Origin: Anaerolineales bacterium
GTDB lineage: Bacteria; Chloroflexota; Anaerolineae; Anaerolineales; Villigracilaceae
Length of the DNA stretch: 11,214 bases
Reading direction: 5' to 3'
Assembly: GCA_025056515.1 (NCBI GenBank)
Contig: JANWWB010000286.1
Location: 1 to 11,214 of the forward strand
In this document: positions 1-5,849 of the stretch, piece after piece
Position numbering within the stretch: position 1 is the first letter of the stretch
Layout: each line of letters begins with the position of its first letter
Notes under the pieces: model-generated
What the model saw: the letters and a program-made list of their open reading frames with translations, nothing else
Databases searched by the model: none
Told to the model about the DNA's origin: nothing
Made by a program: the position numbers and the translations under genes

Positions 1-843
1 TGTCGCAAGAGAGCCGAGGAAATCAATTGTTGGCCCAAAAACAGACGAGACGCGCGCCGCCGCAACCGACTGCTCGAAATGGTAGCGATTGACATAATCA
101 CGAAACTGTTCATAGTTATATCGTTGGCGGGCAAAGGCTTGAACCACACGCACACCATTGACATTTTCAGCTAACACTGAATTCACCCAGGAAACCGCTG
201 CGCGCACCTTGCGGTAATAGCGCCGCGAAACGCGCCGGAAGACAACAGTGGCGGCAACCATCAGCGGCAAAACACTGAAAGTCAGCAGCGCCAACCGCAT
301 GTTCATCTGAAGCATAATGACCACAATAAAGAAGAGCGTAAAGAGGTCACGCGTGATCGCCAACACAGCCCAAGTGAGGAATTCCCGGAGCGTTTCGACA
401 TCGTTAATCGCCCGAGTCACCACTCGCCCAACCGAATAACGGCTGTAAAACCCTAACGACAGACGTTGCAAATGCGCAAAAATTTTCTTGCGTAGATCAT
501 AGATAATCGAATGCCCGACACGCGCCATCAAGTTAACTCGGTGATAGATCAAGACCCACTGCACAATAGCGGTCAAGAGATAAGCCAGAATAGCATAGCG
601 TAAAACAGCCGCATTGCCAGCCTCGATGCCACCATCCACTGCCAGTTTGACGAAATACGGGCCAGCCGCTGCAGCAGCGGAGGTGGCAATCATCATCAGC
701 ACGGCTAATAAAAGCAGAGCACGATAGGGATCAATCAGGTCAAGCAGTCGCCGCATTGTGACTCGATCGACGGCCTTATCGTAGAACTCCTCAGACGAAG
801 TAACATAATCGGGAGGAACAATCGGCGTTTTTTTCATAGACAT
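1..843 (-). CDS. ABC exporter half-transporter, C-terminal part cut by window edge
   Basis: This is the N-terminal 281 codons of a type I ABC exporter subunit; the frame stays open to the left edge. The translation begins MSMKKTPIVPPDYVTSSEEF and contains several hydrophobic segments (for example around residues 40-60 and 65-90). Between them is the TMD coupling-helix pattern RKKIFAHLQRLSLGFY, and later NVNGVRVVQAFARQ; both are hallmarks of this exporter fold. The nucleotide-binding domain lies outside the window. The ATG at 843 is chosen because a GAGAGG ribosome binding site sits 9 bases upstream; a second in-frame ATG at 837 is possible. The gene starts 28 bases after the stop of the upstream exporter subunit, so the two are probably co-transcribed and pair as a heterodimer. 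The partner has a degenerate catalytic site, so I infer that this subunit carries the intact Walker B glutamate. Substrate is unknown; multidrug or lipid export is typical of the family. Confidence 0.9.
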   Translation of the reverse strand, partial: MSMKKTPIVPPDYVTSSEEFYDKAVDRVTMRRLLDLIDPYRALLLLAVLMMIATSAAAAAGPYFVKLAVDGGIEAGNAAVLRYAILAYLLTAIVQWVLIYHRVNLMARVGHSIIYDLRKKIFAHLQRLSLGFYSRYSVGRVVTRAINDVETLREFLTWAVLAITRDLFTLFFIVVIMLQMNMRLALLTFSVLPLMVAATVVFRRVSRRYYRKVRAAVSWVNSVLAENVNGVRVVQAFARQRYNYEQFRDYVNRYHFEQSVAAARVSSVFGPTIDFLGSLAT

Positions 844-871
844 GTGGGAAAACCTCTCAAGATACTACTGG

Positions 872-2701
872 CTAAGAAAGTGAGCGCTCTGTAACCGGTC
901 GCGACCGCAGTGCTTCGCGCGCAGGAAGCGAACGATACCACTCACGGTCAACCTCGCTCTCGACCAGGATGCCATTCTGTTGACTCAGCTGTAAGTCGTA
1001 CATTTGTTTATAGAGTCCACCGAGCGCCAACAATTCCTTGTGCTGCCCACGCTCGACAATCCGCCCCCCCTGCATGACCAGAATCAAGTCAGCACGTCGG
1101 ACGCTGGCAAGACGATGAGCGATGATAAACGTCGTGCGCCCTTCCATCAAGCGTTCTAACGCTTGTTGAATGAGATGCTCGGTTTCGGTATCTACGCTGG
1201 AGGTGGCATCGTCCAGGATAAGAATGCGTGGGTTCATTAACAAGGCGCGAGCGATCGCCACGCGTTGCCTCTGACCGCCAGAGAGCGTCACGCCTTTTTC
1301 TCCGACCAAGGTATCGTAGCCTTTTTCAAATTTCATGATAAAGTCATGCGCTTGGGCGGCTTTCGCTGCGGCGATGATTTCTTCTTCACTTGCCTCAGGG
1401 CGACCGTAGCGAATATTCTCCCGGATGGTATCAGAAAAGAGAAGCGGCGCTTGTTGAACAATCCCTATCTGACGACGAAGCGAATCTAGGTCATAACGGC
1501 GTACATCCACGCCATCAATCAGCACTTGGCCAGAGGTGACATCGTAGAAACGAGGGATGAGATTGACCAACGAACTTTTACCTGAACCGGTCTGCCCGAT
1601 GAGGGCAACAATTTGATTCGGTTCAACAGTCAGATCAATCTCGGATAAGGCTTCTTGTGGCTCCCCCGCATAACGTAGCGAAACCCCTCGGAACTCGACG
1701 CGCCCGCGCAATGGTTCGATACGAACAGCATCCGGCGGAGATTGAATCTCCGGCTCACGGGCGAGAATTTCGAGCACGCGTTGCGCCCCGGCCTCTGCTT
1801 CACCTAAGGCGTTAACCAACCAGGTTAATTGCTGTACCGGCGCAGAAAGCATTAATAGATACGCGTTAAAGGCCACAAGTTCGCCCACCGTCATCCGTCC
1901 TTGCATTACTTGTGGACCGCCAACCATCAGGACGAGAATCGTCCCTAAAACAATCAAAAGATTGGTTGTCGGCATGACCTTGGACCATTCGCCAATCACC
2001 TTCAGGCGAGCATTGAAGTAAATACGGTTAGTCGTATCAAAGCGCCTGATTTCATCTGATTCGCGCGCAAAAGCACGTACCACCTGCACACCCGCCACAT
2101 TTTCCTGTAAATGTGCCGAGAGATCGCCTAGAGCACTATCCACATCATAGAACAAACGGGTGATCCGCTGGCCAAAGTCAGTCGTAATAAGCACCATGGG
2201 CAAAAGAGGTAAGAGTGCAATTGCGGCCAGACCGGGATTGCTGGTCACCAGCATCCCAACAACACCAACTGAAAGCAGAACCAAATGAAGAATTTCAACG
2301 ATATTGCCCCCTGCAAAGTTCTGCACAGCGCGCACATCCTCAATACAACGGTTAATCAACTGACCGGTTGTGCTGTGGTCATGAAAAGAGAAAGGGAGAC
2401 GCTGAATGCGGTCATACATTGCGTTGCGTAGGTCATAGCCGATATGAGCGGCAATCCACTCCGTCAAATAGCGTTGAGAAAACGCCAGGAACGCCGTCAC
2501 CAATCCAATTCCCAACAAGACAAACGCCGAGCGAAGCAAAAAAGCCCGCTGTTGCGATTGTAGACCAATATCAATGACACCCTGAAGGATGCGCGGTGTA
2601 ATCAAAGACAGGATAGTGGCCGCCAAAAGCAAAAGGAAGTTGAGCACGAGCTGCCAGAAATACGGTTTCAGATAAGCGCGGAGCTTGAGCAGGTGGATCA
2701 T
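872..2701 (-). CDS. ABC exporter half-transporter with degenerate Walker B (heterodimer subunit)
   Basis: This is a full-length 609-residue type I ABC exporter half-transporter, with six expected transmembrane helices in residues 1-310 and a nucleotide-binding domain in about 330-580. Visible motifs are an A-loop tyrosine at Y344, Walker A GQTGSGKSS at 369-377, Q-loop Q416, signature LSGGQ at 473-477, Walker B ILILDD at 493-498, D-loop SSVD at 501-504 and H-loop H529. The residue after the Walker B aspartate is D498, where a competent site has glutamate. Substitution at this position is known in one subunit of heterodimeric exporters such as BmrCD and TM287/288, so its composite ATP site is probably of low activity. 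The C-terminal tail of about 35 residues is hydrophilic. The start ATG at 2701 has only a weak ribosome binding site and lies 29 bases after the marR stop, which suggests translation as part of the regulator's operon. The substrate cannot be read from the sequence; drug or lipid efflux is an inference from the MarR linkage. Confidence 0.95.
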   Translation of the reverse strand: MIHLLKLRAYLKPYFWQLVLNFLLLLAATILSLITPRILQGVIDIGLQSQQRAFLLRSAFVLLGIGLVTAFLAFSQRYLTEWIAAHIGYDLRNAMYDRIQRLPFSFHDHSTTGQLINRCIEDVRAVQNFAGGNIVEILHLVLLSVGVVGMLVTSNPGLAAIALLPLLPMVLITTDFGQRITRLFYDVDSALGDLSAHLQENVAGVQVVRAFARESDEIRRFDTTNRIYFNARLKVIGEWSKVMPTTNLLIVLGTILVLMVGGPQVMQGRMTVGELVAFNAYLLMLSAPVQQLTWLVNALGEAEAGAQRVLEILAREPEIQSPPDAVRIEPLRGRVEFRGVSLRYAGEPQEALSEIDLTVEPNQIVALIGQTGSGKSSLVNLIPRFYDVTSGQVLIDGVDVRRYDLDSLRRQIGIVQQAPLLFSDTIRENIRYGRPEASEEEIIAAAKAAQAHDFIMKFEKGYDTLVGEKGVTLSGGQRQRVAIARALLMNPRILILDDATSSVDTETEHLIQQALERLMEGRTTFIIAHRLASVRRADLILVMQGGRIVERGQHKELLALGGLYKQMYDLQLSQQNGILVESEVDREWYRSLPAREALRSRPVTERSLS

Positions 2702-2730
2702 AGCGGTTATCGTTCCGATGGGCGATGAAA

Positions 2731-3159
2731 TTAGGCAGAAAAGACCTGACGTAAAAGAAGAAGTGACTTACGCAAGCAGGTAGCCTCTGCCTCCGAGAGA
2801 CGGCTGAAACGTTCAGCCAGCCAGATTTCCGCCTCGTCAAAGATAGCTGTCAAAATTTCCTCACCGTGAGACGTCAGCGAAAGGCGAAGATGGCGCCTGT
2901 CGCGTTCATCTGTCAAACGGTTGACCAACCCGCGACGGACGAGGGCTTCAACCGCTCGGCTGGCCTGCGAACGGCTCAACCGCCCCTCCTCCGCCAGGGC
3001 ACTGACGGTGTCCATCCCCTTGCGAATACGCCGTAGCGCCTGGAACTGTTCCACAGTCAATCCAAAACGTTCCGCAGCAATCGCACGAAGCTTGGTGCGT
3101 GTCTGTCGCCAAACCGGTGGGATGCTCTCCCAAAAAGCATCAATTAATTCCTGATTCAT
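2731..3159 (-). CDS. MarR-family transcriptional regulator
   Basis: This 142-residue winged-helix protein has the length and layout of the MarR family. N-terminal and C-terminal helices should form the dimer interface. The centre carries FGLTVEQFQALRRI, the recognition region EGRLSRSQASRAVEALVRRG, and the wing LTDERDRRHLRLSLTSHGEE, whose DxRxRR core is diagnostic. MarR proteins are dimeric repressors that release DNA on binding small aromatic or toxic ligands or on oxidation. I place the start at the ATG at 3159, because GGTGA lies 5 bases upstream. A TTG 12 bases further out (3171) is also in frame, but it overlaps that ribosome binding site. The gene is the first of a three-gene minus-strand unit with two ABC exporter subunits. 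Its promoter overlaps an inverted repeat, so autorepression and control of the exporter are likely but inferred. Ligand unknown. Confidence 0.93.
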   Translation of the reverse strand: MNQELIDAFWESIPPVWRQTRTKLRAIAAERFGLTVEQFQALRRIRKGMDTVSALAEEGRLSRSQASRAVEALVRRGLVNRLTDERDRRHLRLSLTSHGEEILTAIFDEAEIWLAERFSRLSEAEATCLRKSLLLLRQVFSA

Positions 3160-3164
3160 ATGCG

Positions 3165-3169
3165 TCACC
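3165..3169 (-). promoter_or_regulatory. Ribosome binding site deciding the marR start
   Basis: On the minus strand GGTGA stands 5 bases before the ATG at 3159. The alternative TTG start (3169-3171) overlaps this motif, which favours the shorter protein. Confidence 0.5.
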
Positions 3170-3213
3170 AAATAGTTGCAAAATAAAACAATTGCATTAT
3201 ATAACTATTTTGG
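3168..3213. promoter_or_regulatory. Candidate MarR operator (inverted repeat)
   Basis: An AT-rich inverted repeat has perfect 8-base arms, AAATAGTT (3170-3177) and AACTATTT (3203-3210). It extends to CCAAATAGTT and AACTATTTTGG with one extra T in the right arm. An inner pair, TGCAA (3177-3181) and TTGCA (3192-3196), sits inside it. The repeat spans the -10 box and expected transcription start of the minus-strand promoter and ends next to the marR ribosome binding site. That placement is what an autorepressor site would need. MarR proteins usually bind palindromes of about 16-20 bp, so the exact half-sites are uncertain; the link to this regulator is inference. Confidence 0.5.
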
Positions 3214-3224
3214 CGATCATGCAA
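3196..3224 (-). promoter_or_regulatory. Sigma70-like promoter of the marR-ABC exporter operon
   Basis: On the minus strand a -35 box TTGCAT (3224-3219) and a perfect -10 box TATAAT (3201-3196) are separated by 17 bases, the ideal spacing. Transcription should start near 3189, giving a leader of about 30 bases before the marR ATG. It is the only strong promoter match I noticed in the window. Confidence 0.7.
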
Positions 3225-3275
3225 GCCGCAAAACGCTAGATGACGCTCTTTCCTAACACACGTGACATCTATCGG

Positions 3276-3304
3276 GTAACGAAAACCAAATTTTATGCTA
3301 TAGT
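3276..3304 (+). promoter_or_regulatory. Weak candidate promoter for the panB transcript
   Basis: TATAGT (3299-3304) matches five of six -10 positions. The hexamer 17 bases upstream, GTAACG (3276-3281), matches only three of six -35 positions. If used, it gives a leader of about 250 bases before panB. The marR-panB intergenic stretch is the natural place for a plus-strand promoter, but this one is only a guess. Confidence 0.22.
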
Positions 3305-3361
3305 AAAGATAAGGCAATCACACAGCGGGTGACAACTTTGAGACTCTGATCTCCCTACTTT

Positions 3362-3384
3362 TTCAGGTGAGTTCATGCCTGAAC
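3362..3384 (+). other. Small inverted repeats in the panB leader
   Basis: TTCAGG (3362-3367) can pair with CCTGAA (3378-3383). Alternatively GTTCA (3371-3375) can pair with TGAAC (3380-3384) around a 4-base loop. The two foldings exclude each other and both cover the ribosome binding site and ATG of the possible upstream ORF. Short arms like these can arise by chance. Confidence 0.25.
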
Positions 3385-3482
3385 CAAGGCTTCATCATCT
3401 CTCAGGCCATTCCACTTGCCCTGATATTTGTGCGCTGAGACGGCCAAAGCTCATCGGCAGCATAAGAAGGTCCCAGACTTGA
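3375..3482 (+). CDS. Possible 35-residue upstream ORF in the panB leader
   Basis: An ATG at 3375 is preceded by AGGTGA (3365-3370) at a 4-base spacing and opens a 35-codon frame ending in TGA at 3480-3482. The peptide begins MPEPRLHHLSGHSTCPD and is basic towards its end (ALRRPKLIGSIRRSQT). It matches no family I know and has no run of regulatory codons, so it is not a classical attenuator. Two points make it worth listing. Its stop lies 5 bases before a stem-loop, and its first nine bases repeat the first nine bases of panB. It may equally be chance. Confidence 0.18.
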   Translation: MPEPRLHHLSGHSTCPDICALRRPKLIGSIRRSQT

Positions 3483-3487
3483 ACTCC

Positions 3488-3507
3488 GGTTTGACAAGGA
3501 TCAAACC
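3488..3507 (+). other. Stem-loop in the panB leader
   Basis: GGTTTGA (3488-3494) and TCAAACC (3501-3507) form a perfect 7-bp stem with a 6-base loop, CAAGGA. No T-run follows, so it is not a standard terminator. It lies 59 bases before panB and just after the stop of the possible upstream ORF. It could be a regulatory leader hairpin or an operator. The rest of the stretch from 3225 to 3566 shows nothing I can assign, including no riboswitch I recognise. Confidence 0.4.
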
Positions 3508-3566
3508 TGAACAGCTACAGCTGCGTAGCCAGCACCCACCCATATCCATTTTCGAAAGGAGAAACA

Positions 3567-4433
3567 ATGCCTGAAACCCCTTCCTCTCGCAAGAAAATCA
3601 CCATCAACTATCTGTTTGATAAAGTCAAGAAAGGCGAGCCGATTACTTGGCTGACCTGCTATGATTACCCCACTGCCTACCTGCAGGAACAAGCCGGCAT
3701 CGAGATGATTCTGGTCGGTGATAGCCTGGGAATGACCATGCTCGGTTACGATACTACTCTGCCGGTGACGATGGACGATATGATTCGCCATGCCCAGGCC
3801 GTCCGTCGTGGTGCGCCGACGGCTTTCTTGGTCGGCGATATGCCTTATATGAGTTATCAGCCGAGCGTTGAATTGGCTATACGAAATGCAGGGCGCTTCA
3901 TGGCAGAAGCAGGATGCGATGCCATCAAACTCGAGGGAGGCGCCGCCATGGCCGACCGTATCAAGGCCATCGTGGACGCCGGCATCCCTGCCATCGGCCA
4001 CCTCGGCCTAACGCCGCAATCAGTCAGCATGTTGGGTGGCTTCCGCGTCCAAGGAAAATCGGCAACCCTGGCCAAGAAAATCATCGACGATGCCAAAGCG
4101 CTCGAAAAAGCTGGCGCCTTCTGCATCTTGCTGGAAATGGTCCCCGACCGTGTCTGTCAAATCATCACCGAGCGCGCTGAACACTGTATCATCATGTCAC
4201 TTGGCTCCGGTCCGCATGCCCATGGCCAGCTGCTCATCTACCACGACATGTTCGGCCTCTACCCAAAATTCAAGCCCAAGATGGCCAAAGTCTACGGAAA
4301 CGCCGGAGAAGTCATCCTCAATGGCCTAAAGGCCTATCGTGACGAAGTGATCAACCGACAATTCCCTCAAGCGGAGAATTGGTTTGGAATGCCAGATGAG
4401 GAGTATGAGGAACTCAAGAAAATGCTCGAATAG
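3567..4433 (+). CDS. panB: 3-methyl-2-oxobutanoate hydroxymethyltransferase
   Basis: PanB transfers a one-carbon unit from 5,10-methylenetetrahydrofolate to alpha-ketoisovalerate, giving ketopantoate, the first committed step to pantothenate and CoA in the cytoplasm. The 288-residue protein has the normal family length and TIM-barrel motifs in order: LTCYDYPTA (29-37), VGDSLGM (50-56) with metal ligand D52, LGYDTTLPVTMDDM (59-72), GDMPYMSY (90-97) with D91, IKLEGG (120-125) with E123, GHLGLTPQ (144-151), LGGFRVQGK (156-164) and the catalytic base E190 in LLEMVP. The loop SLGSGPHAHGQLL (211-223) departs from the usual GIGAGxxCDGQVL, so this is a divergent member. The ATG at 3567 has AAAGGAG 5 bases upstream. 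The next gene follows after 96 bases with a similar ribosome binding site. No other pantothenate gene is in the window, so a specialised role of this copy cannot be excluded. Confidence 0.9.
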   Translation: MPETPSSRKKITINYLFDKVKKGEPITWLTCYDYPTAYLQEQAGIEMILVGDSLGMTMLGYDTTLPVTMDDMIRHAQAVRRGAPTAFLVGDMPYMSYQPSVELAIRNAGRFMAEAGCDAIKLEGGAAMADRIKAIVDAGIPAIGHLGLTPQSVSMLGGFRVQGKSATLAKKIIDDAKALEKAGAFCILLEMVPDRVCQIITERAEHCIIMSLGSGPHAHGQLLIYHDMFGLYPKFKPKMAKVYGNAGEVILNGLKAYRDEVINRQFPQAENWFGMPDEEYEELKKMLE

Positions 4434-4517
4434 AATCCGTCTTCGGTCCCCCGTAAGGACACTGTTCTGTCAAGAAGCGCAATCGGTGAATTGCCGCAAC
4501 TGAACATGCAAATACCG

Positions 4518-4523
4518 AAAGGA
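4518..4523 (+). promoter_or_regulatory. Ribosome binding site deciding the start of the panB partner
   Basis: AAAGGA lies 6 bases before the ATG at 4530, closely matching the AAAGGAG before panB. It favours that ATG over the in-frame TTG at 4491 and the ATG at 4506, neither of which has a comparable signal. Confidence 0.65.
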
Positions 4524-4529
4524 CCCTCT

Positions 4530-5792
4530 ATGACCGACCTGCAACAAAAACTCGCCATCCCCCCCGACCGCCTGGCAGCTGTCAATGCCGTTTTCACCGA
4601 CCCGAACTCGACTGTGATGAAGGAATTCCTCGCCATCGTTGCCAAATACGGCACACCGGAAGAAATTAACCGCAAACATCGCGAGAACCGCAAACTAGAA
4701 GCACTTTTCGCCAAAGTACGCGAACGAGCACCAGAGTACATCAAGGATTTAGAATGGCTCATCGAACAGCGCGATCGCGGCGCGTTTGTCTCGATCGCAG
4801 ATTATCGCCGCGCTGTGCTCGGCCCAAAAGCAGATACGATGACCTTCAAGGACGAATATGCCGTCACGCTCGAGGTCAGTGCCCTACAATACTTCCCCTG
4901 GATTCGCGCCATGTGCGAGAAGGCCATCGCCGAGCGTTCGCTCGTGCCGGGACGTTTCATCGCCGTCCGCAAGATGAAGGAATCCGAAGCCGACGGAGAC
5001 CTGCCCGCCATTGTCGCCGCCCTCGACATCATGGGCGCGTCGTTTGTCGAGACGCTCGACACGAAAGGCACCGACGGCTCAAACCCACACCTGGGCGGCC
5101 CAGCTACCATCACCGGCTACTTCGGCGGCATCGGCCAGCCCAACGAGCACGCCTTGATGTGGCTGGACGAGTTCCTCTACTACTACACCAACTACGGAGT
5201 CCAGCATGTGCTGAACTTCAACGCCGGGACGATTCTGCTCGGCTTCCTGCTCTACAAACTCGGCGTGGACATCCAGTTCAAGATTTCGGTCTTCTTCGGT
5301 TCGGACAACCCCTATCACGCCTTGTGGATTATGACCATGGCGAAGCTCTTCAGCCGCGACGACGGCACGACCCCGCTCATCGGCTTCAATTGGTCCAACT
5401 CTATCAACAACCGGACGATGGAACTGACCGCTGAATACCGCAAGGCGCTCGGCTTCGAGCATGTCATTCGCTTCGAGCATCACATCACCGAAACCTGGAA
5501 GAGCATTGTCATCCAACCCTACGACCGGCGCGCCGAACTGGTGGAGATCGCCGACCACGTCGCCAACATCAGCGCCAAGCACGAGGGCGGCCTGCCCGAA
5601 GTGGAGCAGACCCTCGACCACCCCTCCGACATCCTCGACTACTTCCGCGAGAAGAAAGAGGTCATCGAGAGCGGCGATTGGGACGCCCTGCAGAAGAACT
5701 TCCTGCTCAAGGTAGAAGCCGCAAACTCCACAGCACGAATGCTGACCGAAAAAGGATTGAGTTTCATCGCTGCTCAAAACTTGCACAAGTGA
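4530..5792 (+). CDS. Conserved-looking protein of unknown function, panB neighbour
   Basis: I do not recognise this 420-residue protein. It has no signal peptide and looks soluble and cytoplasmic. Residues 1-100 are mostly helical and charged. From about 140 the pattern resembles an alpha/beta barrel-type enzyme, with alternating strands and helices: GRFIAVRKMKESEADGDLPA (141-160), a Gly/Asn-rich segment DTKGTDGSNPHLGG (177-190) and ITGYFGGIGQPNEH (194-207), then VQHVLNFNAGTILLGFL (224-240), FKISVFFGSDNPYHA (250-264) and IGFNWSNSINNRT (284-296). The clustered Asp, Asn, His and Gly residues look like a ligand or metal site. FEHHITETWK (315-324) adds two further histidines. The last 80 residues are helical. 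The start is set by AAAGGA 6 bases before the ATG at 4530. It follows panB by 96 bases on the same strand without an evident terminator, so a shared pathway is plausible. It might be a folate, pantothenate or keto-acid enzyme, but that is a guess from position only. Confidence 0.85.
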   Translation: MTDLQQKLAIPPDRLAAVNAVFTDPNSTVMKEFLAIVAKYGTPEEINRKHRENRKLEALFAKVRERAPEYIKDLEWLIEQRDRGAFVSIADYRRAVLGPKADTMTFKDEYAVTLEVSALQYFPWIRAMCEKAIAERSLVPGRFIAVRKMKESEADGDLPAIVAALDIMGASFVETLDTKGTDGSNPHLGGPATITGYFGGIGQPNEHALMWLDEFLYYYTNYGVQHVLNFNAGTILLGFLLYKLGVDIQFKISVFFGSDNPYHALWIMTMAKLFSRDDGTTPLIGFNWSNSINNRTMELTAEYRKALGFEHVIRFEHHITETWKSIVIQPYDRRAELVEIADHVANISAKHEGGLPEVEQTLDHPSDILDYFREKKEVIESGDWDALQKNFLLKVEAANSTARMLTEKGLSFIAAQNLHK

Positions 5793-5795
5793 TTT

Positions 5796-5827
5796 TTGTA
5801 GGACAACTCGTACGAGTTGTCCTACAA
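5796..5827. repeat. Perfect 32-base palindrome between genes
   Basis: The arm TTGTAGGACAACTCGT (5796-5811) is followed directly by its exact reverse complement (5812-5827). It begins 4 bases after the stop of the panB partner and ends 22 bases before the GH10-like gene. A T-run (5793-5797) lies on its left edge and there is none on the right, so it is not a standard intrinsic terminator in either direction. Its form, starting with GTAGGAC and ending in GTCCTAC, resembles dispersed REP-like palindromes that I recall from Chloroflexota and other bacteria. I see no second copy here. It could still act as a transcript-end hairpin or processing site. Confidence 0.6.
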
Positions 5828-5849
5828 CTTTATCCAGAAAGTTGCACCT

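Noticed and set aside
3159..3171. TTG start for the MarR protein, four residues longer
   Set aside because: The TTG overlaps the GGTGA ribosome binding site that fits the ATG at 3159. The difference is only four residues.
3340..3363. Terminator-like GAGA/TCTC pairing followed by a T-run before the panB leader ORF
   Set aside because: The stem is only 4 bp and the T-run is separated from it by several bases, so it is too weak to call.
3501..4001. Minus-strand open frame of 166 codons opposite panB
   Set aside because: The plus strand encodes an unmistakable PanB with all family motifs; the antisense frame shows none and has no ribosome binding site.
5817..5849. TTG start for the GH10-like protein, eleven residues longer
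   Set aside because: It lies inside the palindrome and would put polar residues before the signal peptide. The ATG at 5850 starts the signal peptide directly.
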